Source of the DNA: Natronococcus sp. A-GB7
Lineage (GTDB): Archaea > Halobacteriota > Halobacteria > Halobacteriales > Natrialbaceae
Assembly (NCBI RefSeq): GCF_029688865.1
Contig: NZ_JARUKV010000024.1
Location: 18,857 to 82,856, forward strand
DNA: 64,000 nt
Reading direction: 5' to 3'
The position numbers and the translations under genes are program-made. Shown piece after piece: positions 36,850-45,876 of this stretch (the stretch's first letter is position 1; each line of letters opens with the position of its first letter). The notes below the pieces were generated by a model that was not told the DNA's origin, made no database searches, and saw only the letters and a program-made list of their open reading frames with translations.

Positions 36850-37404
36850 CTACTCGAGCCAGTCGGGAAGCCATGCGACCAGCCGTCGCCGAACCAGGAC
36901 GTAGCCGAGCGAGACTGCGAGACAGCCCGCGATAGCCGAGACGACCCACCCCTCGAAGACGAGCAGCGCTGGCACCGCGAGCGCGAGAGCGAGGACGCCG
37001 TCCTCCGGCGCGCCGTCGTAGCGGACCCACCGTCGCGGACGCAGCCACCGACTGCGGACGTGGTCGTAGACAGCGCGGTCGCCGGCGTCGGTCCAGGGGT
37101 CCATCTCCGGTCCATCCCCGAGGACATCGCTCGCGGCGTGGAGCCAGGCGGCGACGACTGCAGCGGCGACCGCGACGACGGGACTCGAGGGAACCACCAC
37201 CGCGGCGCCGACCGCGACCGCGGCGACGGGCAGGCCGGCGACCGGGAAGTGCAGACTTCGGCGGTGCTCGAGGACGAGATCGAGATCGGGTGCGAGCCCG
37301 CCAACGATCGCACCAACGGCAAGTGGGGTCGAGAGCGTCGGAACGGCAGCGGCGACCGGGGCGACGAGGGCGAGTCCGGCGAAGACGTGGGTGGTCGCCA
37401 TCAT
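36850..37404 (-). CDS. YdjM-like membrane-bound metal-dependent hydrolase (DUF457)
   Basis: The N-terminal MATTHVFAGLALVAP and VGGLAPDLDLVLEHRRSLHF hold the His and Asp residues of this family, and AWLHAASDVLGDG supplies another His-Asp pair. Several membrane helices cover the 184 residues. The family includes E. coli YdjM, a LexA-regulated inner membrane protein, and is thought to be a phospholipase C-like hydrolase; activity is mostly inferred. The gene starts 1 nt after the stop of a zinc ribbon gene, so they are likely cotranscribed. Confidence 0.85.
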   Translation of the reverse strand: MMATTHVFAGLALVAPVAAAVPTLSTPLAVGAIVGGLAPDLDLVLEHRRSLHFPVAGLPVAAVAVGAAVVVPSSPVVAVAAAVVAAWLHAASDVLGDGPEMDPWTDAGDRAVYDHVRSRWLRPRRWVRYDGAPEDGVLALALAVPALLVFEGWVVSAIAGCLAVSLGYVLVRRRLVAWLPDWLE

Positions 37405-37405
37405 C

Positions 37406-37729
37406 TCAACGCTCCGGCGACCCCGTCGCAGTTCGGGTCTCCGTGCTCCGATCGTAGACGATCACGACGGTGAGCGCGGCCCCGACCCAGATCCCGATCC
37501 AGAGGGCGATCGCGGGACCGGCCGCTCCGATCGTCCCCTGCTGGAGCGAGAACAGGGCGAGATAGCCGAGCAGGACCGTCGCGAGGGCGAGGACGGGGAC
37601 GGCGATTCCGAGGGCGAGCCAGCCGACGTACCGCCACCGACTCGTCGGCTCGTGTCCACAGTCGGGACAGCGAGCCGCCGCTCGAGGACGCTGCGATCCG
37701 CACCGTTCGCACGGCTCCGTCCCGGACAT
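37406..37729 (-). CDS. Zinc-ribbon membrane protein
   Basis: The N-terminal zinc ribbon uses CERCG and CPDCG (residues 7-10 and 21-24). Two membrane helices (about 33-62 and 71-90) and a short polar tail follow. The ribbon faces the cytoplasm by charge. The 107-residue size and layout match many haloarchaeal hypothetical proteins. It is 1 nt upstream of the YdjM-like gene, suggesting a shared function. Confidence 0.78.
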   Translation of the reverse strand: MSGTEPCERCGSQRPRAAARCPDCGHEPTSRWRYVGWLALGIAVPVLALATVLLGYLALFSLQQGTIGAAGPAIALWIGIWVGAALTVVIVYDRSTETRTATGSPER

Positions 37730-37783
37730 CGCGTTCGAGTTCGCCGCCGATCGCCTTCGTTCTGTCGGCCGCGTAACCTGTCC

Positions 37784-38251
37784 TCAGTCCGACCGCTCCG
37801 GAGCGAGCCCCTTCTCCTCAAGCTCCGCGATCGCCCCGTCGGTCTTCTCGAGTTCGTCGAGACCCATCCCCTCGAGGACGTGGCCGGCCTTCGTGAACTG
37901 GATTTCGGAGTACTCGACGAGCTGGACGCGGTTCCCCCACGGATCGTGAAACTCGAGGCCGGGGACGTCGAGGCGCTCGACGCCACAGTCCTCGAGTCGC
38001 CGTTCGGCGGCGTCGGCGTCGTCGACGACGAGCCCGAAGTGACGCTGGCCGTCCCGGCCGGTGTCGTCGCTCTCGGCGAGCGCGATGAACTGATCGCCCA
38101 TGTCGAGAAAGGCCTTCGAGTCGGATCGACTTCGCAGTTCGAACGCGAACAGATCCTCGTAGAACTCGAGCGCGTCGTCGATATCGCCGACCTCCAGTGC
38201 GACGTGGTTGATACCGACGAGCGAGGGTCGTTCCGTTTCCGCGTCAGTCAT
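37784..38251 (-). CDS. VOC/glyoxalase-fold protein
   Basis: The protein has the paired beta-alpha-beta-beta-beta modules of the vicinal oxygen chelate fold. GINHVALEVGDIDDALEFYED and HFGLVVDDADAAERRL place the metal His residues, and GLEFHDPWGNRVQLVEY ends with the metal Glu. The family includes glyoxalase I and ring-cleavage dioxygenases; the reaction is not predictable here. The ATG before TDAETERPS is used. It lies 54 nt downstream of dcd on the same strand. Confidence 0.86.
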   Translation of the reverse strand: MTDAETERPSLVGINHVALEVGDIDDALEFYEDLFAFELRSRSDSKAFLDMGDQFIALAESDDTGRDGQRHFGLVVDDADAAERRLEDCGVERLDVPGLEFHDPWGNRVQLVEYSEIQFTKAGHVLEGMGLDELEKTDGAIAELEEKGLAPERSD

Positions 38252-38305
38252 GCGCGAACGGTCGTCGCGGACAGCCGTCAATCCCCTGCCGGCAGCCTGG
38301 CGCGG

Positions 38306-38788
38306 CTACTCGAGGTTTTCGCCCTGATAGCTGCCGTCGTAGGCGCCCTCGTGGTCGGCCTCGGCGAGTACGAGTTGGGCGATGCGGGCGCCCCGGGCAA
38401 TCTCGACGTCGTGGTGGACCTGTAACAGCCCCTCACCCCGACCCTCGTAGCCGGCGTCCCAGACGGCCGTGTTGAGCATACAGGAGTTGCGCATCAGCGA
38501 CGAGCGCGGGTAGACGAAGCCGACGTGGCCCTCGGGGATCTCGATGCGCTCGTCGTAGCGGGCGACGTAGGCGCCCTCGGGCAGGTAGTAGGTGTCCGGC
38601 GCCTTCTGCTCTAACTCCTCGAGCGGGCGGGCTACCCGGTCGCCGATCTGTTTGCCGTCCCGGCCGATCCGACCGGGCTCGAGCTGTTCGAAGACGACGT
38701 CGAGCGTGAGGTCAACGCCGTTGGGCTGGATCTGATCGTCGCTCGTGGGGGAGACGTACTCCGCGACGAAGGCGCCGGAGCGGAACAT
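38306..38788 (-). CDS. dcd: dCTP deaminase / dUTP diphosphatase-type protein
   Basis: The enzyme family removes dCTP or dUTP, supplying dUMP for thymidylate synthesis and limiting uracil in DNA. The core PRSSLMRNSCMLNTAVWDAGYEG and NGVDLTLD motifs match the trimeric dCTP deaminase/dUTPase fold. Whether it deaminates, hydrolyses or does both, as some archaeal enzymes do, cannot be read from sequence alone. The ATG before FRSGAFV is used; upstream extension is non-conserved. It is first of a run of five codirectional genes. Confidence 0.85.
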   Translation of the reverse strand: MFRSGAFVAEYVSPTSDDQIQPNGVDLTLDVVFEQLEPGRIGRDGKQIGDRVARPLEELEQKAPDTYYLPEGAYVARYDERIEIPEGHVGFVYPRSSLMRNSCMLNTAVWDAGYEGRGEGLLQVHHDVEIARGARIAQLVLAEADHEGAYDGSYQGENLE

Positions 38789-38986
38789 AGCGTCGATACG
38801 CTCCGGAGTTGAAAAAAGCGTATCCGTTCGGATCGGCCGTGGCAGGGCGTTACGGGACACGATCGAGGGGGTCGCCGTCGGTCGGCTGCGCGCGAGTGCA
38901 CGAACGGTCAGCAGTGTGGCAATACTTACGCGAAACCCCGTCGAATGCCCGGAAATAACACGGTCGTTCCCGATAGAAACACGCTG

Positions 38987-38999
38987 GATTTATCAAGGC
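38987..38999 (+). promoter_or_regulatory. TATA-like element of the aconitase gene
   Basis: GGATTTATCAAGG stands about 23-35 nt before the ATG. This is typical spacing for a leaderless haloarchaeal transcript. A second similar sequence, AATACTTACG, lies about 65 nt further upstream and may be an alternative promoter. Confidence 0.5.
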
Positions 39000-39021
39000 G
39001 GAAAGCCGAAATTCGGATGCT

Positions 39022-40977
39022 ATGGGACAGACTCTCACCGAAAAGATTCTCGACGACCACCTCGTCGAGGGCGAACTCGAGACCGGCGAGGAGATCGGGA
39101 TCGAGATCGACCAGGTACTTACCCAGGACACGACCGGAACGATGGTCTGGCTCCAGTTCGAGGCGATGGGACTGGACGAGGTCCAGACCGAGATCGCCGC
39201 GCAGTACTGCGACCACCAGACCTATCAGTTCGACTTTAAGAACACCGACGACCACCGCTTCCTGCGTTCTGCAGCCGGCACCTACGGGGCCCACTTCTCT
39301 CGCCCCGGTAACGGTATCTGCCACAACGTTCACCGCGAGAACTTCGCCGCGCCCGGCAAGACGCTGCTCGGCTCGGACTCCCACACGCCGACCCCCGGCG
39401 GCCTCGGCGAGCTCGCCATCGGCGCCGGCGGGATCGACGTCACCGTCGCTATGGGCGGCGCACCCTACTACATCGAGATGCCCGAGATCGTCAACGTCCG
39501 ACTCGAGGGCGAGCTCCCCGAGTGGGCCACCGCGAAGGACGTCATCCTCGAGATGCTGCGACGGCTCTCCGTGAAAGGCGGCGTCGGCAAGATCCTCGAG
39601 TACACCGGCCCCGGCGTCGAGACGCTCACCGCACCCGAGCGGATGACGATCACCAACATGGGGACGGAACTCGGCGCGACGACGTCGATCTTCCCGACCG
39701 ACGAGCAGACCGAGGACTACTTAGAGCGCGTCAACCGCGGCGACGAGTACGTCGAGCTCCAGCCCGACGACGACGCCGAGTACGACGACGAGATCGTCGT
39801 CGATCTCTCGGATCTCGAGCCGCTGATCGCCACGCCCTCGATGCCGGACAACGTCGTCCCCGTCAGCGAGGTCGAGGGCGAGTCCGTCGAGCAGGTCATC
39901 GTCGGCTCCTGTACGAACGGCGGCTACGAGGACATCCTCCCCGTCGCCAAGATGCTCGAGGACCGCCAGACCTCCCTCGAGACCGAGACGATCGTCGCCC
40001 CCGGCTCCAAACAGGCCTCCGAGATGCTCGCCCGCGAGGGCTGGGTCGCGGAGATGATGGCCGCCGGCGTCAACTTCTCCGAGGCGACCTGCGGTGCGTG
40101 TATCGGGATCGGCCACGTCCCCGCCTCCGATTCGGTCTCGCTGCGCACCTTCAACCGCAACTTCGAGGGCCGCTCGGGTATCGAGGACGACAACGTCTAC
40201 CTCTGCTCGCCGGAGGTCGCCGCCGCCGCGGCGCTCGAGGGCGAGATCACCGACCCGCGCAACCTCGACGACGTCGAGGCGCCCGGCGTCGAGCTCCCCG
40301 ACGAGTACGACGGCTCCAAGACGGACCTCATCGCTCCCGACGAGGCCGTCGACGACGAGCTCATCAAGGGTCCCAACATCGGCGACGTCCCGATCCGCGA
40401 CGAGCTCGGCTCCGAAATCTCCGGCGAGGCCCTGCTCAAGATGGAGGACAACATCACGACCGACCACATCATCCCTGCAACGCAGGACATCCTGATGTAC
40501 CGGTCGAACGTCCCCAAGCTCTCCGAGTTCACCCTTAGCCGCGTCGACGACACGTTCGCCGACCGCGCGCTCGAGGCCGACGGCGGCTTCCTCGTCGCCG
40601 GCGAGAACTACGGCCAGGGCTCCTCGCGAGAGCACGCCGCGCTCTGCCCGATGTATCTGGGCATCGAGGGCGTCCTCGCACAGAGCTTCGCCCGGATCCA
40701 CCGCGCGAACCTCTTCAACTTCGGTATCGTCCCGCTGACGATCGACGAGGACACCTACGAGTCGATCGACCAGGGCGACGAGATCGAGATCGTCGACGAC
40801 GTCTACGAGGCCGTCACGAGCGGCCAGGAGGAGTTCACCGTCCGCGTCAACGGCGAGGAGTTCACCGCGACGCTCGACGCCTCCGAGCGCGAGCGCTCGA
40901 TCCTCGCGGCCGGCGGCAAGCTCTCCTGGACCCGCGACCAGGCCGAGGACAGCGGCGCCGCGCCCGCCGACGACTGA
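39022..40977 (+). CDS. acnA: Aconitate hydratase
   Basis: The enzyme isomerises citrate and isocitrate in the tricarboxylic acid cycle, using a [4Fe-4S] cluster. Cluster ligands lie in VGSCTNGGYED and in ATCGACIGIGHVP, which contains two Cys residues two apart. Substrate-binding segments include GSDSHTPTPGGLG, EDNITTDHIIPATQD and GENYGQGSSREHAA. The 651-residue length suits the mitochondrial-type or homoaconitase-like forms used by haloarchaea. A T6 tract follows the stop by about 25 nt. No signal peptide is present; it is a cytoplasmic enzyme. Confidence 0.97.
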   Translation: MGQTLTEKILDDHLVEGELETGEEIGIEIDQVLTQDTTGTMVWLQFEAMGLDEVQTEIAAQYCDHQTYQFDFKNTDDHRFLRSAAGTYGAHFSRPGNGICHNVHRENFAAPGKTLLGSDSHTPTPGGLGELAIGAGGIDVTVAMGGAPYYIEMPEIVNVRLEGELPEWATAKDVILEMLRRLSVKGGVGKILEYTGPGVETLTAPERMTITNMGTELGATTSIFPTDEQTEDYLERVNRGDEYVELQPDDDAEYDDEIVVDLSDLEPLIATPSMPDNVVPVSEVEGESVEQVIVGSCTNGGYEDILPVAKMLEDRQTSLETETIVAPGSKQASEMLAREGWVAEMMAAGVNFSEATCGACIGIGHVPASDSVSLRTFNRNFEGRSGIEDDNVYLCSPEVAAAAALEGEITDPRNLDDVEAPGVELPDEYDGSKTDLIAPDEAVDDELIKGPNIGDVPIRDELGSEISGEALLKMEDNITTDHIIPATQDILMYRSNVPKLSEFTLSRVDDTFADRALEADGGFLVAGENYGQGSSREHAALCPMYLGIEGVLAQSFARIHRANLFNFGIVPLTIDEDTYESIDQGDEIEIVDDVYEAVTSGQEEFTVRVNGEEFTATLDASERERSILAAGGKLSWTRDQAEDSGAAPADD

Positions 40978-40998
40978 TCGCGACGCAGTAATCTCCCG

Positions 40999-41007
40999 TT
41001 CTTTTTT
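40999..41007 (+). terminator. T-rich terminator after aconitase
   Basis: TTCTTTTTT lies about 22 nt after the aconitase stop. Archaeal RNA polymerase terminates at such T-rich tracts without need of a stable hairpin. Confidence 0.55.
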
Positions 41008-41121
41008 GCGCCGACCGAGAGTCCCGCGTCCCGGTTCAAGCGGAACCTACTCGCCAGTCTCCGGCTTCGCCCTCTGGTTACGAATCCCGTAACTACACGC
41101 CGCGGACGGCTACGGACGGCC

Positions 41122-41682
41122 ATGTGGCCCTGGGGACACCTCGGCGTAGCCTACCTCCTGTACTCGCTGTACGCACACGGCCGGTTCCGGCGAGCGCCGC
41201 GAGCCGAGCCGGCGCTCGCGGTCCTGGTCGGCTCGCAGTTCGCCGACCTGATCGACAAGCCGCTGGCGTGGTGGGTCGGCATCCTACCCAGCGGCCGCTC
41301 GCTCGCCCACTCGCTGTTCTTCGCGGCGGCGCTGATCCTCGTCGTTTACGCCGTCGGATTCGTCCTCGGCCGCCTCGAGACCGCGACCGCGTTCGTCGTC
41401 GCACACCTCTCGCACCTTTTGGCCGATATCCCGCCGCGAGCGTTTCTCGGCTATCCGTTCGAGACGGAGTTTCTGGTCTGGCCGCTGCTCGAGCAGCCGA
41501 CGTTCCGGTACGGCGAGCGACTGTTCGAACCGCCCGCAATCGTCGAACTTGTCGTTGGCCCGTTTACGAACCCCGCGGTGTTCTTCCTCTTCGAGTGGGT
41601 CCTGTTCGGCGCGGCGATCGCGCTGTGGTACGTCGACGGCTGCCCGGGACTCGAGTACGTTCGCGGTCGACGCCCGACGTGA
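41122..41682 (+). CDS. YdjM-like integral membrane hydrolase
   Basis: The 186-residue protein has about five hydrophobic segments. His and Asp residues lie in the membrane-proximal motifs PWGHLGVAYLL, SQFADLIDKP, SLAHSLFF and AHLSHLLADIP, arranged as in the metal-dependent hydrolase/LexA-regulated YdjM family. Another member lies about 4 kb upstream on the other strand, but the two share little sequence. Activity is inferred only. Stop is followed by a gap of about 75 nt before the LLM flavin oxidoreductase gene on the same strand. Confidence 0.82.
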   Translation: MWPWGHLGVAYLLYSLYAHGRFRRAPRAEPALAVLVGSQFADLIDKPLAWWVGILPSGRSLAHSLFFAAALILVVYAVGFVLGRLETATAFVVAHLSHLLADIPPRAFLGYPFETEFLVWPLLEQPTFRYGERLFEPPAIVELVVGPFTNPAVFFLFEWVLFGAAIALWYVDGCPGLEYVRGRRPT

Positions 41683-41756
41683 GGGCGTCTCGAGCCGATC
41701 GGGCGTGCCGACGGGAACGAACACGGTCTTGTACGCGCGGCCGATAGCTCGAGCGA

Positions 41757-42677
41757 ATGCCCTCCGATCACGCGAACGCGGGTTACCGACGGCTGTTCGA
41801 CCGCGAGGGACTGACCTTCGGCGCGGGCTTTCCCCTGACCGGGGCGAACCGCTCGACGCCCGATCCCACCACCGAAATCGAACTCGCGACCCTCGCCGAG
41901 GAGCTGGGGTTCGACGGCCTCTGGGCGCGGGACGTCCCCACCTACTGGCCGAAGTTCGGCGATGCGGGCCAGACGTTCGATACCTGGCCGTGGCTCTCTC
42001 ACGTCGCGGCCCACACCGACGAGATCGCGCTGGGGACCTCGAGCGTCGTCCTCCCGCTTCGCCACCCGCTGCACGTCGCGAAGTCCGCAGCGACGGTCGA
42101 TCGACTCTCGGACGGCCGCCTCGTGATGGGGATCGCTTCGGGCGACCGCGACCCGGAGTACCCCGCCTTCGGGGTCGACCGCGAAAATCGAGGCGAGCTG
42201 TTCCGGGAGGGGTGCGAGGCCCTGCGAACGGTCTGGCGGGAGGACTACCCCGAACTCGAGGGGCGGTGGGGCCGGCTCGAGGGCGAGCTCGACGTCGTTC
42301 CGAAGCCCAGCAGCGGAACGATCCCCCTGCTACCGACCGGGAACTCGAGGCAGGCAGACGACTGGATCGCCGAGCACGGCGACGGCTGGCTGTTCTATCA
42401 CCTGCCGGAGTCGACCCTGGAGAGCTACATCGCACAGTGGCGCGAGGCGACCGAGGACAAACCGTTCGCGATCGCGGTTCGAGTCGAACTCACGGACGAT
42501 CCGACCGCCGACCCCGAACCCCTGCATCTGGGCTATCGGGCCGGCGTCGAGTGGTACCGCGACTACTTCCGCCGGCTCGAGTCCTACGGCCTGGATCACG
42601 CCATCATCGGCCTGCAAAACGAGGACCGCGAGCGAGCGTTCGAGCGGTTCGCGGACGAGATCATCGACGAACTGTAG
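41757..42677 (+). CDS. Luciferase-like monooxygenase (LLM) class flavin oxidoreductase
   Basis: The protein has a TIM-barrel bacterial luciferase fold binding FMN or coenzyme F420. GFDGLWARDVPTYWPKFGD and ALGTSSVVLPLRHPLHVAKSA are typical, as is DRLSDGRLVMGIASGDRDPEY near residue 130. The opening LTFGAGFPLTGANRSTPDP fits the subfamily with a short N-terminal extension. Cofactor and substrate are not known; several archaeal relatives use F420. It converges with the amidase gene (14 nt apart). Confidence 0.88.
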   Translation: MPSDHANAGYRRLFDREGLTFGAGFPLTGANRSTPDPTTEIELATLAEELGFDGLWARDVPTYWPKFGDAGQTFDTWPWLSHVAAHTDEIALGTSSVVLPLRHPLHVAKSAATVDRLSDGRLVMGIASGDRDPEYPAFGVDRENRGELFREGCEALRTVWREDYPELEGRWGRLEGELDVVPKPSSGTIPLLPTGNSRQADDWIAEHGDGWLFYHLPESTLESYIAQWREATEDKPFAIAVRVELTDDPTADPEPLHLGYRAGVEWYRDYFRRLESYGLDHAIIGLQNEDRERAFERFADEIIDEL

Positions 42678-42691
42678 GCCGGCGACGGGCG

Positions 42692-44128
42692 CTACGTCGG
42701 GTACCGATTGCGCCACGGCCGCCGTCGCTCGAGGGCGGCGCTGGCCGCGAGGACGTCGGCGTCGCCGAACCGCTCCCCGGCGAGCTGGAGTCCAACGGGT
42801 AGGCCGTCGACGAACCCGGCGGGGACCGAGGCAGCGGGGTGGCCGGTGAGATTGTACGGCTGTGTGAGCACCCAGCCCCGCCGCGGGCCGACGTCGACGC
42901 CGTCGATCGTTTCGGGGGGTTCGCCGTGGGGGAACGGGGTCGTCGCCAGTGTCGCCGACGCGATCAGGTCGCACTCCTCGAAGCGGTCCTGCAGGCCGTC
43001 GAAGACCCGCGAGCGGACGGCGTCGGCTCGTGTGAGTTCCCGCACAGTTGGCGGTGTCGCGTCCAGTACGGTCTCGACGAACGCGTCGTGCAGTCGATCT
43101 CGGTCTCCCTCGCGCGGATCGAACCCCCGCTCCTCGAGGTCGTCGAGGGTCGCCTGCCAGCGGACCGTCGCCATCGTGTAGAACGCCTCGAGGATCTCCT
43201 CGCGGTCGTGACCCAGGTCAGGGTCGCCCCTCTCGACGGTCGCGCCGGCTCGCTCGAGGGCGCGGACGGCGTCGTCGATCGTCTCCCGAACTGCGGGCTC
43301 GAGCGGGTAGATCCCCAGGTCGGGGCTGTAGGCGATCCGCAGGTCGTCGATCGGGCGGTTGACGGCTGCGAGGTAGTCGTCGGTTGCGGGCACGGAGTGG
43401 GGGTCGTCGCGGTGAGGGCCCGCCATCGCCGAGAGCGATCGTGCGGCGTCCTCGACGGTGCGGGTCATCGGACCGACGTGGTAGAACGGCGTGTGGCTCG
43501 CGAAGGCGTTGGGGCGATCGACGTTCGGCACCAGCCCGTACGTGGGTTTGTGTCCGTAAACGCCGCAGGCGCTGGCCGGGATGCGGATCGAACCCCCGGT
43601 ATCGGAGCCCGGCGCGAGCGGGACGAGGCGGTCGGCCAGCGCCGCCCCCGCCCCGCCCGAGGATCCCCCGGCGGTGCGCTCGAGGTCGAAAGGTGTGCTC
43701 GTCGGGCCGGCGACGCGGTTGTCCGTCGTCGTGCCGACGCCGAACTCGGGCGCGTTGGTCTTGCCGACGACGATCGCGCCCGCGGCCTTCAGGCGGTCGA
43801 CGTAGGCCGCGTCGGCGTCGGCGACCCGATCCTCGAACAGCAGCGAGCCCGCGGTGGTCTCGACGCCCGCGACGTCGTCGATGTCCTTGATGGCGACGGG
43901 AACGCCGTGGAGCGGGCCCAACGGCTCGCCGTCCTCGAGTGCGCGCTCGGCCTCGGCAGCCGCCTCGCGGGCCGACTCCTCGGCGACGGTGACGAACGCG
44001 TTCGTTCGCTCGTTTCGCTCGCGGATGCGCTCGAGGTGGTCGTCGACGACCTCCGCGGGGGACAGCTCCCCGTCTCTGATCCCCCGCACGATTCCGGCCG
44101 CGGAACGCTGCGTGCTCTCTTCGCCCAT
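42692..44128 (-). CDS. Amidase signature family hydrolase
   Basis: The enzyme hydrolyses an amide bond through a Ser-cisSer-Lys triad: Lys81 in VAIKDIDD, Ser156 in GGSSGG, and Ser180 in SDTGGSIRIPA. The 478 residues match the usual length. The family includes GatA, acetamidases and fatty acid amide hydrolases; absence of GatB/C genes nearby argues for a free-standing amidase. The ATG before GEESTQ is used; a GTG lies four codons upstream. It is codirectional with the flavin oxidase gene upstream (about 90 nt). Confidence 0.92.
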   Translation of the reverse strand: MGEESTQRSAAGIVRGIRDGELSPAEVVDDHLERIRERNERTNAFVTVAEESAREAAAEAERALEDGEPLGPLHGVPVAIKDIDDVAGVETTAGSLLFEDRVADADAAYVDRLKAAGAIVVGKTNAPEFGVGTTTDNRVAGPTSTPFDLERTAGGSSGGAGAALADRLVPLAPGSDTGGSIRIPASACGVYGHKPTYGLVPNVDRPNAFASHTPFYHVGPMTRTVEDAARSLSAMAGPHRDDPHSVPATDDYLAAVNRPIDDLRIAYSPDLGIYPLEPAVRETIDDAVRALERAGATVERGDPDLGHDREEILEAFYTMATVRWQATLDDLEERGFDPREGDRDRLHDAFVETVLDATPPTVRELTRADAVRSRVFDGLQDRFEECDLIASATLATTPFPHGEPPETIDGVDVGPRRGWVLTQPYNLTGHPAASVPAGFVDGLPVGLQLAGERFGDADVLAASAALERRRPWRNRYPT

Positions 44129-44217
44129 AGTGACCGTCACACGAACGGACGGATAAGCGTGATTCCGGCGGCTTCAACCGCACGGAGCCCGACGGCCGAC
44201 GGGCATCCGGCGCCCCG

Positions 44218-45345
44218 TCAGAACCGGTCGATCGCAAACGGCTCGATGGGGTGGTCGGTCTCCCCGTCGAGCGCCAGCTCCGCGAGGATCTCGCCGATAA
44301 CGCTGGCGAACTTGAAGCCGTGGCCGGAGAAGCCGGCGCCGACGGCGACCTGCGGATAGTCGGGCAGCGTATCGAGGACGAAGTCGTCGTCGGGCGTATT
44401 GGTAAAGAGGCAGGTCCCCAGTCCCATCGTCGGTCCGGCGCCGTCGGGGAAGTACGTCTCGGCAAACTCCCGGAGGAGCCGCTCGTCGGTCTGGGTCGGT
44501 TCGCGCTCGAAGGCGTCGGGGTCGACGGTCTCCTCGCGGTGGTTGTATCGGCCGAGCTTGAACCCGGGAACGTCGTGGACCGGGAAGCCGTAGTACCGAC
44601 CCTCGGGAACCTCGATGTTCCAGACCGGAAACCGCTCGCGCTCGAAGTAGTCGGGCTCGGTCGGCTGAAACCACGCCAGCACCTGTCGCTCGGGGACCAG
44701 CACCGACTCGAGGGCGTCGACGAACCGTCCCGCCCACGCACCGGCGGTGACGACGAGGCGGTCGGCCTCATAGCTGTCGTGGTCGGTCTCGACGCGGACG
44801 CCGTCGCTCGTCGGGCGCCAGTCGACGACCCGCTCTCGGGCTCGGATCGTCGCCCCCGCCCGGTGGGCGCGCTCGACGTGGGCAACGGTGCAGGCCTCTG
44901 GCTCGAGGAAGCCCCCGTCGGGTTGGTAGATCGCCTCGTACCCCTCCGGCAGCCGGTAGCCGGGGTAGCGGTCGGTCAGCTCGGCGCTCGACAGTTCCTC
45001 GTACTCGAGGCCGTGTTGCTCACAGGAGCGCCTCGAGCCCGCGACCAGCTCGCCGTCGGCGGGTCCGGCGTCGACCGATCCCGTACGGTAGAACAGCTGC
45101 CGACCGGTCGCACGCTCGAGGTCGTCCCACAGCTCGGCGGCTCGCTTCGCGAGCGGGACGTAGGCGGGGTCCTCGGCGTAGGCGAGCCGGAACATCCGGG
45201 AGCGGCCGTGTGAGGAGCCGTAGCCGTGGGGGACGTCGTAGCGCTCGAGGCCGAGCACGTCGGCGCCCCGCGTGGCCAGGTGAGCCGTCGCGGCGCTTCC
45301 CGTCCCGCCGACGCCGAGGACGATCGCGTCGTACCGTTCGCTCAT
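44218..45345 (-). CDS. solA: FAD-dependent N-methyl-amino-acid oxidase (MSOX/MTOX type)
   Basis: The enzyme resembles monomeric sarcosine and N-methyltryptophan oxidases, which demethylate N-methyl amino acids with oxygen and release H2O2 and formaldehyde. The FAD fold is in LGVGGTGSAATAHLATRG (residues 10-27) and HGYGSSHGRSRMFRLAYAED. Cys312 in TCLFTNTPDDDF is where MSOX attaches FAD covalently. GAGFSGHGFKFASVIGEILAEL near the end is also typical. The 375-residue length fits. It lies between the amidase and a hypothetical gene and could work with the amidase on amide-linked N-methyl compounds. Confidence 0.9.
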   Translation of the reverse strand: MSERYDAIVLGVGGTGSAATAHLATRGADVLGLERYDVPHGYGSSHGRSRMFRLAYAEDPAYVPLAKRAAELWDDLERATGRQLFYRTGSVDAGPADGELVAGSRRSCEQHGLEYEELSSAELTDRYPGYRLPEGYEAIYQPDGGFLEPEACTVAHVERAHRAGATIRARERVVDWRPTSDGVRVETDHDSYEADRLVVTAGAWAGRFVDALESVLVPERQVLAWFQPTEPDYFERERFPVWNIEVPEGRYYGFPVHDVPGFKLGRYNHREETVDPDAFEREPTQTDERLLREFAETYFPDGAGPTMGLGTCLFTNTPDDDFVLDTLPDYPQVAVGAGFSGHGFKFASVIGEILAELALDGETDHPIEPFAIDRF

Positions 45346-45380
45346 GCCCGCGTGTACGGCGAGGGGGTCGAAAACGCTTG

Positions 45381-45809
45381 TCAGTCCCGTCGGTCGTCCG
45401 TTCGCGCGCGCTCGCGAATCCGGCGCTGCTGGCGGCGTTCGGTGACGTGGCCGACCCCGTCGGCGAGCTCCTCCCGAACCTCCTCCTCGAAGGCGTCGGC
45501 GTCTTCGAGGAACCCGTCGGAGAACTCCTCGACGAGTTCGTAGGTCCACCGATCGCTGATCGCGCCCGCCGGAAGGTGGTCGTCGCGCAGGCGGTCGGCC
45601 CACTCCTCGTGGCCGGCCTCGCGCAACTCCTCCTCGGCGTCGCCGATTCGGTCCATGGCGTGGCCGAGTTCGTGGTGGAACTCGAGCAGGTTTCCGTAGG
45701 CCCGGTGGACGTACTCGATGCCGAGCTGGAGTTCGTGTAGGGCCGCCTCCTCCGTTTCACTCAGCTCGGGGGCGTCAGGGTCGGTGTCGGTATCGGTATC
45801 GTGCGCCAT
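45381..45809 (-). CDS. Acidic helical haloarchaeal hypothetical protein
   Basis: The 142-residue protein is rich in Glu/Asp/Arg and mostly helical. A Thr/Asp repeat at the N-terminus (TDTDTDPD) precedes LQLGIEYVHRAYGNLLEFHHELGHAMDRIG. HELGH in it resembles a zinc motif but lies in a helix with no peptidase context, so chance is likely. The C-terminal half ends in Arg/Gln/Asp repeats. No family is recognised. It is upstream of the flavin oxidase gene (about 35 nt), same strand. Confidence 0.75.
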   Translation of the reverse strand: MAHDTDTDTDPDAPELSETEEAALHELQLGIEYVHRAYGNLLEFHHELGHAMDRIGDAEEELREAGHEEWADRLRDDHLPAGAISDRWTYELVEEFSDGFLEDADAFEEEVREELADGVGHVTERRQQRRIRERARTDDRRD

Positions 45810-45876
45810 CCGTCGTTCGAACGGCGGCCAACGGAAAAGGCGTTTCAGGACCGGAAACCGGTTCCGGTACTCGGCG

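Noticed and set aside
45600..45690. HELGH zinc protease motif in the acidic hypothetical protein
   Set aside because: There is no third ligand or peptidase context, and the segment is an amphipathic helix; chance is more likely.
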